Under the pieces are notes generated by a model that had not been told where the DNA came from, ran no database searches, and saw nothing but the letters and a program-made list of their open reading frames with translations. A DNA stretch of 64,000 nt from Variovorax sp. OK212 (GTDB lineage Bacteria > Pseudomonadota > Gammaproteobacteria > Burkholderiales > Burkholderiaceae_C), in assembly GCF_900112425.1 (NCBI RefSeq), contig NZ_FOLP01000002.1:248001-312000 (forward strand), given 5' to 3'. The translations under genes and the position numbers were made by a program. Positions 24,813 to 35,334 of this stretch are shown piece after piece. The first letter of the stretch is position 1. Every line of letters starts with the position of its first letter.

Positions 24813-27283
24813 GGCTTGATCTCCTGAAGTGAAGGGAAAGAACCGAAAGAGGGGATGAGATCGGCGGCCCAGTCCAGGCCGTAGTGGCGCAGCCAATGGG
24901 GTGCGAAGTCCTGCGCGCCGTGCGCGGCGAGCACGGCGTCGATGTCGCGCTGGTGCTCGGGCGTGGAAGCGCCCGCGAAGGCGAGCGCCACCGGCCCGAG
25001 GTCCAGGTCGAAGACCCGGTTGCCCAGTCGCGACTGGTAGTAGTAGTCGCGCTTGGGCTGGGCGGTGGCGACGATCTCGATCTGCCGGCTGTTGAGCCCA
25101 AAGCCCTCATAGATCGTGCGGATCTGCGGCTCGGTGGCCTGCGGGTTGGGCAGGAAGATGCGGCTCGCGCAGCTCTCGATGATCGCGGGCGCGATGGCCG
25201 AATCCTTCACGTCGGCGAGCGACTGCGTGGCGAAGACGATTGACGCGTTCTTCTTGCGCAGCGTCTTGAGCCATTGGCGGATACGCGCCGCGAACACAGG
25301 GTCGTCGAGGAACAGCCACGCCTCGTCAAGGATCAGCAGCGTCGGCGCACCGTCCAGCCTTTCCTCGAAACGCGCGAACAGATAGCGCAGCACGGCCAGC
25401 ACCGCGGCCTTGCTGTGCATCAGCTCTTCCATCTCGAAGCCCTGCACGTCGGCGCTGCCCAGCCGATCATGGTCGGCGTCCAGCAGCTTGCCGTGCGCGC
25501 CACCCAGCACGTAGGGCGCGAGCGCCTGGCGCAGCATGTTGGACTGCAACAGCACCGACAGGCCCGTCAGCGTGCGCTGCTCGATGGGCGCGCTGGCCAG
25601 GCTACCGAGCGCGGACCAGACCGCCTCGCGCTCCTCCGGGCCGACTGCCACGCCCTCGTGGATCAGCCGGCCTTCGACCCATTCGGCGGCCCAGGTGCGG
25701 TAGCCATCGCGGTCGATGCGCGCGAGCGGTTGGAAGGCCATCCCGTTCTCACCTTTCCCGCCGCCCTCCTCCTGCGACGTGCCCAGGTCATAGTGCTCAC
25801 CGCCCAAGCCCAGGACGGTGGCGCGGATCGAGCGCCCCATGTCAAAGGCGAAGATGCGCGAGCCGGCGTAGCGGCGGAACTGCAGTGCCATCGTCGCCAA
25901 CAGCACCGACTTGCCCATACCGATGGGGCCGACCACCAGCGTGTTGCCCACATCACCGATGTGCGTGACAAGCCGGAACGGCGTCGCGCCGTCGGTGCGC
26001 GTGACGATTAGCGGCGGGCCGTCCAGATGCGTGTTGCGCTCCTGCCCGGCCCAGACCGCAGAGACCGGCATCAGGTGCGCGAGGTTCAGCGTGGAGACGA
26101 TCGGCTGGCGCACGTTCGCATAGGCGTGGCCGGGCAGCGAAGACAGCCAGGCCTCGACCGCGTTCAGCGTCTCGGGGATCGTCACGAAACCGCGCCCTTG
26201 GATGACGCGCTCGGCGGCGCGCAGCTTCTCGTCGGCCGCTGCTGCATTCGCGTCCAGCACGGTCACGGTGGACGTGACGTAGCCGTAGGCCACCTCGTCG
26301 CTGCCCAGCTCCTGCAGCGCCGCATCGGCGTCGGCTGCCTTGTTGGCGGCATCGGAGTCGACCAGCGGCGATTCCTGCTGGAAGATCGTCTCGCGCAGCA
26401 GCGCGACGATGTTCTTGCGCTTGGCGAACCACTGACGGCGCAGCCGGCCCAGCTCACGCTCGGCCTCGGCCTTGTCGAGGCACAGGAAGCGTGTGCTCCA
26501 GCGGTAGGCGAAGCCCAGGCGGTTCAACTCGTCGAGCAGGCCTGGCCATGTGGAGGTCGGGAAGCCACGCACCGTGAGCACGCGCATGTGCCGCGCACCC
26601 AGCATCGGCGCCAGGCCGCCCGTCAGTGCTTCGTCGGCGAGCAGCGCATCAAGGTGCATCGGCACCTCGGGCACGGCGACCGCCTGCCGACGCGTGGACA
26701 CGCTGGCGTGCAGGTGCGCGAGCGTCTGTGCATCGTCCAGCCAGCCGACTTCGGGCATCACGCCTTCGAGCAGGCCGTGGAAGCGCTCGGTCTCGGCGAC
26801 GAAGCCCTGCAGGCGTTCGCGCCAATCGACGCGGCGCTGGCCGGAGGTCTCACCGGCGTTCTCGTAGAGCAGGCTCGCGGCGCGCGAGCGCGATTCCTCG
26901 GGCGGCAGGTAGAGCTGAGTCACGTGGTAGCGGCTCTCGAAATGCGAGCCGGCTTCCTCGAACCCGGCGCGGCGCTCCTCGTCCACCAGCCAGGACAGCG
27001 GCTCCGGGAAGGCCGAGCGCGGATAGTCTGCAGCCTCGCGCCGTTCGGCCTCGACGAACAGCGCCCATCCCGAACCCAGGCGGCGCAGCGCGTTGTTCAA
27101 GCGAGCGGTGATGGCCACCAGTTCCCCGGCGGTGGCGCTGTCCAGGTCCGGGCCACGGAAGCGCGCCGTGCGCTGGAACGAGCCGTCCTTGTTCAGCACC
27201 ACGCCGGGCGCTACGAGACCTGCCCAGGGCAGCCAATCGGCAAGCAGCGCCGGGCGCTGGCGGTATTCGGCGAGGTTCATCAT
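24809..27283 (-). CDS. trbE: Conjugal transfer ATPase TrbE (VirB4-like)
   Basis: An 824-residue ATPase, the standard length for TrbE. A CagE/TrbE N-terminal domain is followed by a RecA-like motor with Walker A VGPIGMGKS near residue 452, Walker B LLILDEAWLFLDDP near 640 and the FATQSLADV motif. It powers pilus biogenesis and substrate transfer at the inner membrane. Two ATG codons occur in tandem at the start. Ten bases follow trbD. Confidence 0.93.
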   Translation of the reverse strand: MMNLAEYRQRPALLADWLPWAGLVAPGVVLNKDGSFQRTARFRGPDLDSATAGELVAITARLNNALRRLGSGWALFVEAERREAADYPRSAFPEPLSWLVDEERRAGFEEAGSHFESRYHVTQLYLPPEESRSRAASLLYENAGETSGQRRVDWRERLQGFVAETERFHGLLEGVMPEVGWLDDAQTLAHLHASVSTRRQAVAVPEVPMHLDALLADEALTGGLAPMLGARHMRVLTVRGFPTSTWPGLLDELNRLGFAYRWSTRFLCLDKAEAERELGRLRRQWFAKRKNIVALLRETIFQQESPLVDSDAANKAADADAALQELGSDEVAYGYVTSTVTVLDANAAAADEKLRAAERVIQGRGFVTIPETLNAVEAWLSSLPGHAYANVRQPIVSTLNLAHLMPVSAVWAGQERNTHLDGPPLIVTRTDGATPFRLVTHIGDVGNTLVVGPIGMGKSVLLATMALQFRRYAGSRIFAFDMGRSIRATVLGLGGEHYDLGTSQEEGGGKGENGMAFQPLARIDRDGYRTWAAEWVEGRLIHEGVAVGPEEREAVWSALGSLASAPIEQRTLTGLSVLLQSNMLRQALAPYVLGGAHGKLLDADHDRLGSADVQGFEMEELMHSKAAVLAVLRYLFARFEERLDGAPTLLILDEAWLFLDDPVFAARIRQWLKTLRKKNASIVFATQSLADVKDSAIAPAIIESCASRIFLPNPQATEPQIRTIYEGFGLNSRQIEIVATAQPKRDYYYQSRLGNRVFDLDLGPVALAFAGASTPEHQRDIDAVLAAHGAQDFAPHWLRHYGLDWAADLIPSFGSFPSLQEIKP

Positions 27284-27293
27284 GCCTTCGCCC

Positions 27294-27587
27294 TCACGTG
27301 TCCAGCAGCACGCGGTGCTTGATGTGCCGCGCGAACACCTGCATGAATTGCGGGTCCGCGCGCGCGCCCCACACCGCGAGTGAATGGCCCACGATCCAGA
27401 GCACGATGCCCGGGACCCAGAGCTGCAGGCCCAGGCCCACGGCGGCCGCTAACGTGCCGTTGGCAATCGCTACGGTGCGCGGCGCGCCGCCCATCAGGAT
27501 GGGCTCGGTCAGGGACCGGTGCAGAGGAACTTCGAAGCCCCGAACGTCGAAACCCGGCGCATCATGCGAATTCATGTGCGGGCTCAT
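27294..27587 (-). CDS. trbD: Conjugal transfer protein TrbD (VirB3-like)
   Basis: A 97-residue protein starting at ATG 27587, which overlaps the trbC stop. EVPLHRSLTEPILMGGAPR is the conserved VirB3/TrbD segment before two closely spaced membrane helices. It is an inner-membrane partner of the TrbE ATPase. Confidence 0.88.
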   Translation of the reverse strand: MSPHMNSHDAPGFDVRGFEVPLHRSLTEPILMGGAPRTVAIANGTLAAAVGLGLQLWVPGIVLWIVGHSLAVWGARADPQFMQVFARHIKHRVLLDT

Positions 27588-27943
27588 GCCAGCACCGCCC
27601 CGCCGGCGAACGAGAAGAACGACAGGAAAAAGCTCGACGCGGCGAACGCGATCGATAAGCCGAAGACGATCTGCACCAGCTTGCGGAAACCCCCGCTGGT
27701 GTCGCCGAAGGCGAGCGTCAGGCCCGTGGCGATGATGATGATCACCGCAACGATGCGAGCAACCGGCCCCTGGATGGATTCGAGGATGGACTGCAGCGGC
27801 GCCTCCCAGGGCATGTTGGAGCCGGCGGCGTGCGCCGGCAGCGCGAAGGCCAGCAGCAGCGCAGCCAACAGCATCACTTGCAGCGCCAGACGCAAGCGCG
27901 CGGTGTGCAGAGACGGATTTACGGAAATGTGCGAAGGCGTCAT
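27584..27943 (-). CDS. trbC: Conjugal transfer pilin TrbC (VirB2-like)
   Basis: A 119-residue pro-pilin. A long signal peptide ends near ALPAHA, followed by two hydrophobic helices separated by a short polar loop (FGDTSGGFRK), the VirB2/TrbC layout. TrbC pilins are processed and, in RP4, circularised to build the conjugative pilus. Overlaps trbB and trbD. Confidence 0.9.
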   Translation of the reverse strand: MTPSHISVNPSLHTARLRLALQVMLLAALLLAFALPAHAAGSNMPWEAPLQSILESIQGPVARIVAVIIIIATGLTLAFGDTSGGFRKLVQIVFGLSIAFAASSFFLSFFSFAGGAVLA

Positions 27944-28977
27944 GACGGATCTCCTGGAAGTGAAGGCAATGAGGGAAGCGATGGCAGTGGCGCGGGCGCC
28001 AGCTCGTAGCTGAGCTGGTAGCCGTTCGCGTCGAGTCCGAGGACACGCGCGATGGCCTCGACGCGGCGCGTGCGGCCGCGCCCGGCTATGAAGACGATGA
28101 CGTTGATGGTCTCAGCGATCAGCGCGCGCGGCACGTTCATCGACACCTCCTGCACGAGCTGTTCGAGACGCGTGAGCGCGCCCACCGCCGAGCCTGCGTG
28201 CACAGTGGCGATGCCGCCGGGGTGACCTGTTCCCCAGGCCTTGAGGAGGTCCAGTGCCTCAGGGCCGCGCACCTCGCCGACGACGATGCGGTCCGGTCGC
28301 AGGCGCAGCGTGGAGCGCACGAGCTCGGTCATGCTGACCACGCCAGGGCGCGTGCGCAGCGGCACGTGGTCATGCGCGGTGCATTGCAGCTCCACGGTGT
28401 CTTCGAGCACGATCACCCGGTCGCCAGTGGCGGCGACCTCATCGAGCAGCGCGTTGGCGAGCGTGGTCTTTCCGGTGCTGGTGCCGCCAGCGATCAGGAT
28501 GTTCTGGCGGTCGCGCACGGCCACGCGAAGGAACGCGGCCTGGTCGGCGGTGAGGATGCCGTCAGCCACATAGTGTTCCAAGCGAATCAGTGCAACGGCG
28601 CGCTTGCGCAACGCGAACACCGGACCGGGCGTCACGGGCGGCAGCGCGCCTTCGAAGCGCTCACCCGTCTCGGGCAGCTCTGCCGTCAGCAGCGGCTTGT
28701 CCGCATGCACCTCGGCGCGCACGTGCGCCGCGATCAGGCGGATGATGCGTTCGCCGTCGGCGGGCGACAGCGTGACGCCCATCGGCGCGCGTCCGCTGCT
28801 GAGTCGGTCCAGCCACAACGAGCCATCGGGGTTGAGCAGCACTTCGACCACGTCGGGGTCGGCCAGCGCCTGAGCGATCTCAGGCCCCATCGCCGTATGC
28901 AGCATGCGGATGCGACGGTCAAGCGCCAGCGAGGCCGGTGCGACGGGTTTGCTCGGATCGCGCTGCACTCCGGTCAT
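27940..28977 (-). CDS. trbB: Conjugal transfer ATPase TrbB (VirB11-like)
   Basis: A 345-residue hexameric traffic ATPase. Walker A is IAGGTSTGKTTLAN (about residue 158), the Asp box VIVLEDTVELQC, Walker B DRIVVGEVRGPEALDLL and the His box GTGHPGGIATVHAGSA. It drives pilus assembly and hands substrate to the channel. The start overlaps the stop of the CopG-like gene. Confidence 0.93.
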   Translation of the reverse strand: MTGVQRDPSKPVAPASLALDRRIRMLHTAMGPEIAQALADPDVVEVLLNPDGSLWLDRLSSGRAPMGVTLSPADGERIIRLIAAHVRAEVHADKPLLTAELPETGERFEGALPPVTPGPVFALRKRAVALIRLEHYVADGILTADQAAFLRVAVRDRQNILIAGGTSTGKTTLANALLDEVAATGDRVIVLEDTVELQCTAHDHVPLRTRPGVVSMTELVRSTLRLRPDRIVVGEVRGPEALDLLKAWGTGHPGGIATVHAGSAVGALTRLEQLVQEVSMNVPRALIAETINVIVFIAGRGRTRRVEAIARVLGLDANGYQLSYELAPAPLPSLPSLPSLPGDPS

Positions 28978-29480
28978 GAAGCCGCCTCCGGTTTGCTGCC
29001 GGCCGGGGTCACCGGCCGATCGTCTCCAGTGGCTTTCCCCACTGGATCACCCAACCCGAAGAACTGGCTGTCCTCGGGCTGGATCTCCTCGTATACGTCC
29101 TTGACCAGGCTGCGCCCGCGCAGCAGGTGGCGACCGAGCTGTTCGATGAACTGCTCGAAACGGGCGCGGCCCTGGGCGCGCGCAGCCTCCTGATGCGCCT
29201 CGGGCACCGGAGTGCTGACGGTGAGGAAATAGCGCACGTACAGCGACACTGTCTCGATCAGGATGTTCTGGTCGCGTTCCAGCTTGTCGTACTGGCGCGA
29301 GAGGCGGTCCAGGCGCTTGGCGATGGCGGCCTCCCGCTGGTCGCCACTGTCGGGCGAGAGGAACGAGGACAGCGCGGCGGCGATGATGGAGGATTTGGAC
29401 AGGCCCTTCATCGCGGCCAGCTCGTCGAGACGGCGCGCGTGGTCGCGTTCGAGGAAGATGTTCAGGCGGGTGCGGCTCAT
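28974..29480 (-). CDS. CopG-family ribbon-helix-helix protein between traG and trbB
   Basis: A 168-residue protein. The N-terminal 45 residues (RTRLNIFLERDHARRLDELA...SKSSIIAAAL) form a ribbon-helix-helix DNA-binding unit, followed by a helical region and a polar C-terminus. A CopG-like gene in this exact slot is characteristic of Tn4371-family elements. It probably regulates the transfer operon or assists at the transfer origin. Overlaps traG and trbB by ATGA. Confidence 0.8.
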   Translation of the reverse strand: MSRTRLNIFLERDHARRLDELAAMKGLSKSSIIAAALSSFLSPDSGDQREAAIAKRLDRLSRQYDKLERDQNILIETVSLYVRYFLTVSTPVPEAHQEAARAQGRARFEQFIEQLGRHLLRGRSLVKDVYEEIQPEDSQFFGLGDPVGKATGDDRPVTPAGSKPEAAS

Positions 29481-31522
29481 AGCGCGATCCCGTCGTCTGG
29501 GTCGAGCGCGGCCAGCCGCGCAGCGCGCTGCAGGCGCGGGTCGAGCTGCGTCGGCAGGGGAAGCGGCGAGTCGTCGTCATCGAGCAGGCCGAGGTCGTCG
29601 GCGCCAGACTCGGGCTGAGGCGAGTAAATGACTTCGTCCAGCTCGGGTTGCTGCTGGCGGCCGCCTTCATCGACGCTGCCGGTTGGGCCCGCCAACGCCA
29701 TGTCGAGGATGGGCGCAGCCAGCGGCGCAAGCCCGCTCCAGTCGTCGGCGCGGAGCGCCGGGGCGTCTGCATAGTGGCCGGCAGCAGTGAGCAGCGGCGC
29801 GGGCTTCACGCGCCCAGTGAAGTTGCGGTCGAGGTAATAGCGGATCTTGCGAGCCTTGATCGGCGCATGGCCCGACACCATCACCACGGCCTCTTCCGGC
29901 GGGAGCTGCATCACTTCGCCCGGCGTCAGCAGCGGCCGCGCCGTCTCCTGGCGCGACACCATCAGGTGACCGAGCCATGGCGCGAGCCGGTGGCCGGCGT
30001 AGTTACGCTGCGCGCGCAACTCAGTGGCCGTGCCCAGCGCGTCTGAGATGCGTTTGGCGGTGCGCTCGTCGTTGGTGGCGAAGGCGATGCGCACGTGGCA
30101 GTTGTCCAGAATCGAATGATTCTGGCCGTAGGCCTTGTCGATCTGGTTAAGCGACTGCGCGATCAGGAAGGCGCGCAGGCCGTATCCCGCCATGAAGGCC
30201 AGCGCGGACTCGAAGAAGTCCAGGCGCCCGAGTGCGGGGAACTCGTCGAGCATCAGTAGCAGTTGGTGCCGACGCGCAATGCCATCGGAGCCATCGAGTG
30301 ATTCGGTGAGGCGCCGGCCGATCTGGTTGAGGATCAGGCGCATCAGCGGCTTGGTGCGGCTGATGTCCGAAGGTGGCACCACCAGATACAGCGACACGGG
30401 ATGCTCCGCCGATATCAGGTCGGCAATGCGCCAGTCACAGCGCGATGTGACTTCAGCCACCGTCGGATCGCGGTACAGCCCGAGAAAGCTCATCGCGGTG
30501 GAGAGGACGCCAGACCGCTCGTTGTCGCTCTTGTTGAGCACCTCGCGCGCGGCCGACGCGACGACGGGATGTGGCGTCCCACCTTGCTCGTTCGCCAGGT
30601 GTTTGGTCGACATCATCCGGTGCAGCGTCACCTCGAACGGGCATGCCGGATCAGAGAGGAAGTTGGCGACGCCGCGCAGCGTTTTGTCCTCACCGGCGTA
30701 GAGCACGTGCAGGATCGCACCGACCAGCAGCGCGTGCGAAGTCTTCTCCCAGTGGTTGCGTCGTTCCAGCGCGCCCTCGGGGTCCACGAGGATGTCGGCG
30801 ATGTTCTGCACGTCGCGCACCTCGTGCGCGCCGCGCCGCACTTCAAGCAGCGGGTTGTAGGCTGCCGACTTCGCATCAGTGGGGTTGAACAGCAAGCAGT
30901 GCGAGAAGCGCGAACGCCAACCGGCAGTCAATGTCCAGTTCTCGCCCTTGATGTCGTGGATCACGGCCGATCGCGGCCAAGACAGCAGCGTCGGCACCAC
31001 CAGACCTACACCCTTGCCTGATCGCGTCGGCGCGAAGGCCATCACGTGTTCGGGGCCGTCGTGGCGCAGGTAGCGGTCGTCTTTGCGACCAAGGAAGACG
31101 CCGGCCGGCGCGGTCAAGCCCGCCTTGGGGAGCTCTTCCCGCTCTGCCCATCGGGCGGAACCGTAGGTGGTGACGCGTCGGGCCACGCGTGACCGCCACA
31201 CCGCCATGCTGATCGCCACGCCCGTTGCGAGCAGGCCACTGGCTGCGGCAATGGCGCCGCCGCGCAGGAAGATTTCTGGGGCATAGGCGTCATACCAGTA
31301 CCACCATTCGAACACCTTCCAAGGCTTGTAGATCGGCAGGCCCGCCAAGTCGGCCCACGCCGACCCTAGCTGCGGCTGATAATCGAGCGCATGCGCGGTC
31401 CACTGCGTGGCCACCCACACGCCGGCCAGCACCACGCCGAAGACGGCCGCGATCTGGCCGAGCAGGATGCCCGTTTGGATATTTGATCCGGCGCCGTCGC
31501 CGTTCCCTGGTCGAAAAGCCAT
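29477..31522 (-). CDS. traG: Type IV coupling protein TraG (VirD4-like)
   Basis: A 681-residue coupling ATPase starting at ATG 31522 (MAFRPGNGDG). Two N-terminal membrane segments (about 20-38 and 68-92) precede the motor with Walker A APTRSGKGVGLV near residue 168 and Walker B LLMLDEFPALG. It brings the relaxase-DNA complex to the mating channel. It is the first gene of the transfer operon read leftwards, and no relaxase is encoded near it in this window. Confidence 0.92.
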   Translation of the reverse strand: MAFRPGNGDGAGSNIQTGILLGQIAAVFGVVLAGVWVATQWTAHALDYQPQLGSAWADLAGLPIYKPWKVFEWWYWYDAYAPEIFLRGGAIAAASGLLATGVAISMAVWRSRVARRVTTYGSARWAEREELPKAGLTAPAGVFLGRKDDRYLRHDGPEHVMAFAPTRSGKGVGLVVPTLLSWPRSAVIHDIKGENWTLTAGWRSRFSHCLLFNPTDAKSAAYNPLLEVRRGAHEVRDVQNIADILVDPEGALERRNHWEKTSHALLVGAILHVLYAGEDKTLRGVANFLSDPACPFEVTLHRMMSTKHLANEQGGTPHPVVASAAREVLNKSDNERSGVLSTAMSFLGLYRDPTVAEVTSRCDWRIADLISAEHPVSLYLVVPPSDISRTKPLMRLILNQIGRRLTESLDGSDGIARRHQLLLMLDEFPALGRLDFFESALAFMAGYGLRAFLIAQSLNQIDKAYGQNHSILDNCHVRIAFATNDERTAKRISDALGTATELRAQRNYAGHRLAPWLGHLMVSRQETARPLLTPGEVMQLPPEEAVVMVSGHAPIKARKIRYYLDRNFTGRVKPAPLLTAAGHYADAPALRADDWSGLAPLAAPILDMALAGPTGSVDEGGRQQQPELDEVIYSPQPESGADDLGLLDDDDSPLPLPTQLDPRLQRAARLAALDPDDGIAL

Positions 31523-31807
31523 CTCTGACGTTCCCCTTGGCGCTCCGCTGCGCCATACGCATGCGCGCCCCCATGGCTCGCATGGCACGAGTCTGGAATC
31601 GATGGGCCGCGAGGTACACCAACGTAGGCGTAGCTAGGCGAAGGCTGGCGGGTAAGCTGCAAGAAACGCAGTGCGCTGGCGCGATTCCAGTCTGCTGAGG
31701 GCGTAGTGACCCCAGCTTCTCAAACCGGAAGCATCCTCAGCGCCAGCTCCGATGTCCAAGGCCGATGGTGCAGGTCCAGCGTGCAGTGAACCCGCGCTGA
31801 GTAACGA
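31523..31807. other. Intergenic region upstream of traG
   Basis: About 285 bp with no convincing gene. Transcription of the whole traG-trb operon must start here or further right. No palindrome or clear promoter motif could be picked out by eye. Confidence 0.4.
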
Positions 31808-32695
31808 TTACGACAAAGTGCTGACGTGGGTAAGAAAGCGTTGCATTGACTCGGCGATGCCAAAGCGCTGATGCTTGTGCAGCACAAAGGTGGTGATGTG
31901 TTCTTCCTCGACTAGCGGCAGCGTCACAACACCGCTGTGCCGCAGCGTCTGTGTGTGCCCCTCATCACCAAGGCCCACGCCGGCGCCAGTGGCGATGCGA
32001 GTCACGTAACCCGACAAGGTGCAGGCCTCGCCTGCGAGCATGGTTCGTTTGGTGTACTTGCGTACGATCGCGCGCATCTGCGCAAGCAGGCCGGGCAAGC
32101 ACTCCTCATTGCAGGAAAGCAACGGATACGCCAACAAGTCTGACAGAGCGATGGCCGGCCGGCTCGCCAGTTCGTGGTTGCAAGGTAGCACAGCCATGAG
32201 CCGGTAGCGCCAAGCGGGAGTCTGAGCGATGGCCTCGTCATCCAGCACACCGAACGAGAAGCCAGCATCGACCTCTTCGTTCCTTAGCGCCGCGACCAGC
32301 TCCCGAGCTCGCAACTCCACCAATTCCAGCGGCACCTCCGGCGCAACGATACGCCAGCAATTGAGATTTTCAGCGAGTTTGGACTGCGCGATACCATCGG
32401 CTATGCCGACGCGCAGCGGCGCCTGGTACAGGACATGAGTCTGACGGGCCGCGCGCTTAATTCGCTCGAACCGGATGAGGAGCCTGCGCGCATCTTTCAG
32501 CAATCGCAGCCCGGCCGGCGTCAGGTGAAGATTGCGCGGATGACGGACAAACAGGGACGCGTCCAACTGTTCTTCCAGATCGCGAATCGCCCGCGACAGC
32601 GCGGTCTGATCAATATGGACGCGTTCGGCAGCGCGGCGAAAGCTAAGGTCCTCTGCGACAGCAATGAAGTAGCGGAAGTGGCGCAGTTCGATCAT
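31808..32695 (-). CDS. LysR-family transcriptional regulator
   Basis: A 295-residue LysR protein. Residues 1-60 hold the winged helix (LRHFRYFIAVAEDLSFRRAAERVHIDQTALSRAIRDLEEQL), followed by a two-lobe effector domain. The ATG at 32695 is preferred over a TTG one codon before it. LysR genes are often found beside traG in Tn4371-like elements, so it may belong to the mobile backbone rather than to the metabolic cargo. Its target is not known. Confidence 0.85.
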   Translation of the reverse strand: MIELRHFRYFIAVAEDLSFRRAAERVHIDQTALSRAIRDLEEQLDASLFVRHPRNLHLTPAGLRLLKDARRLLIRFERIKRAARQTHVLYQAPLRVGIADGIAQSKLAENLNCWRIVAPEVPLELVELRARELVAALRNEEVDAGFSFGVLDDEAIAQTPAWRYRLMAVLPCNHELASRPAIALSDLLAYPLLSCNEECLPGLLAQMRAIVRKYTKRTMLAGEACTLSGYVTRIATGAGVGLGDEGHTQTLRHSGVVTLPLVEEEHITTFVLHKHQRFGIAESMQRFLTHVSTLS

Positions 32696-32964
32696 CAACG
32701 CCCCGAGGGAACTGACCTAAGCAGTCCAGGATGACAGCGAGGCGCGAAGGTTTATCACGAGCCTAGTCCGCCCATCGCGTTGGAATGGTCTTGTGCATCA
32801 AACACGCCGTCCCTCGCAGGAATGCCGATTCCGTTTGCCAATCTGGTCGTAGTGCCCATGAATGGGTTTCGCACCGCCTTCTTGGAAGAGTTGCAACAGG
32901 CCGTCGGCGGCGCTGATTTGTCGGCGGCCGCTATCAGCACATGCGATGTAAGGAGCTTTCATAG

Positions 32965-35298
<2,334 letters not shown>

Positions 35299-35334
35299 TC
35301 AGCCCTCCATGGAAACTGATTTCTGCGTATCGAT

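Noticed and set aside
32700..32964. Possible gene between LysR and the malic enzyme (frame reading MPIPFANLVVVPMNGFRTAF)
   Set aside because: Too short, no start with a ribosome site, and no recognised domain; may be a decayed fragment but cannot be supported.
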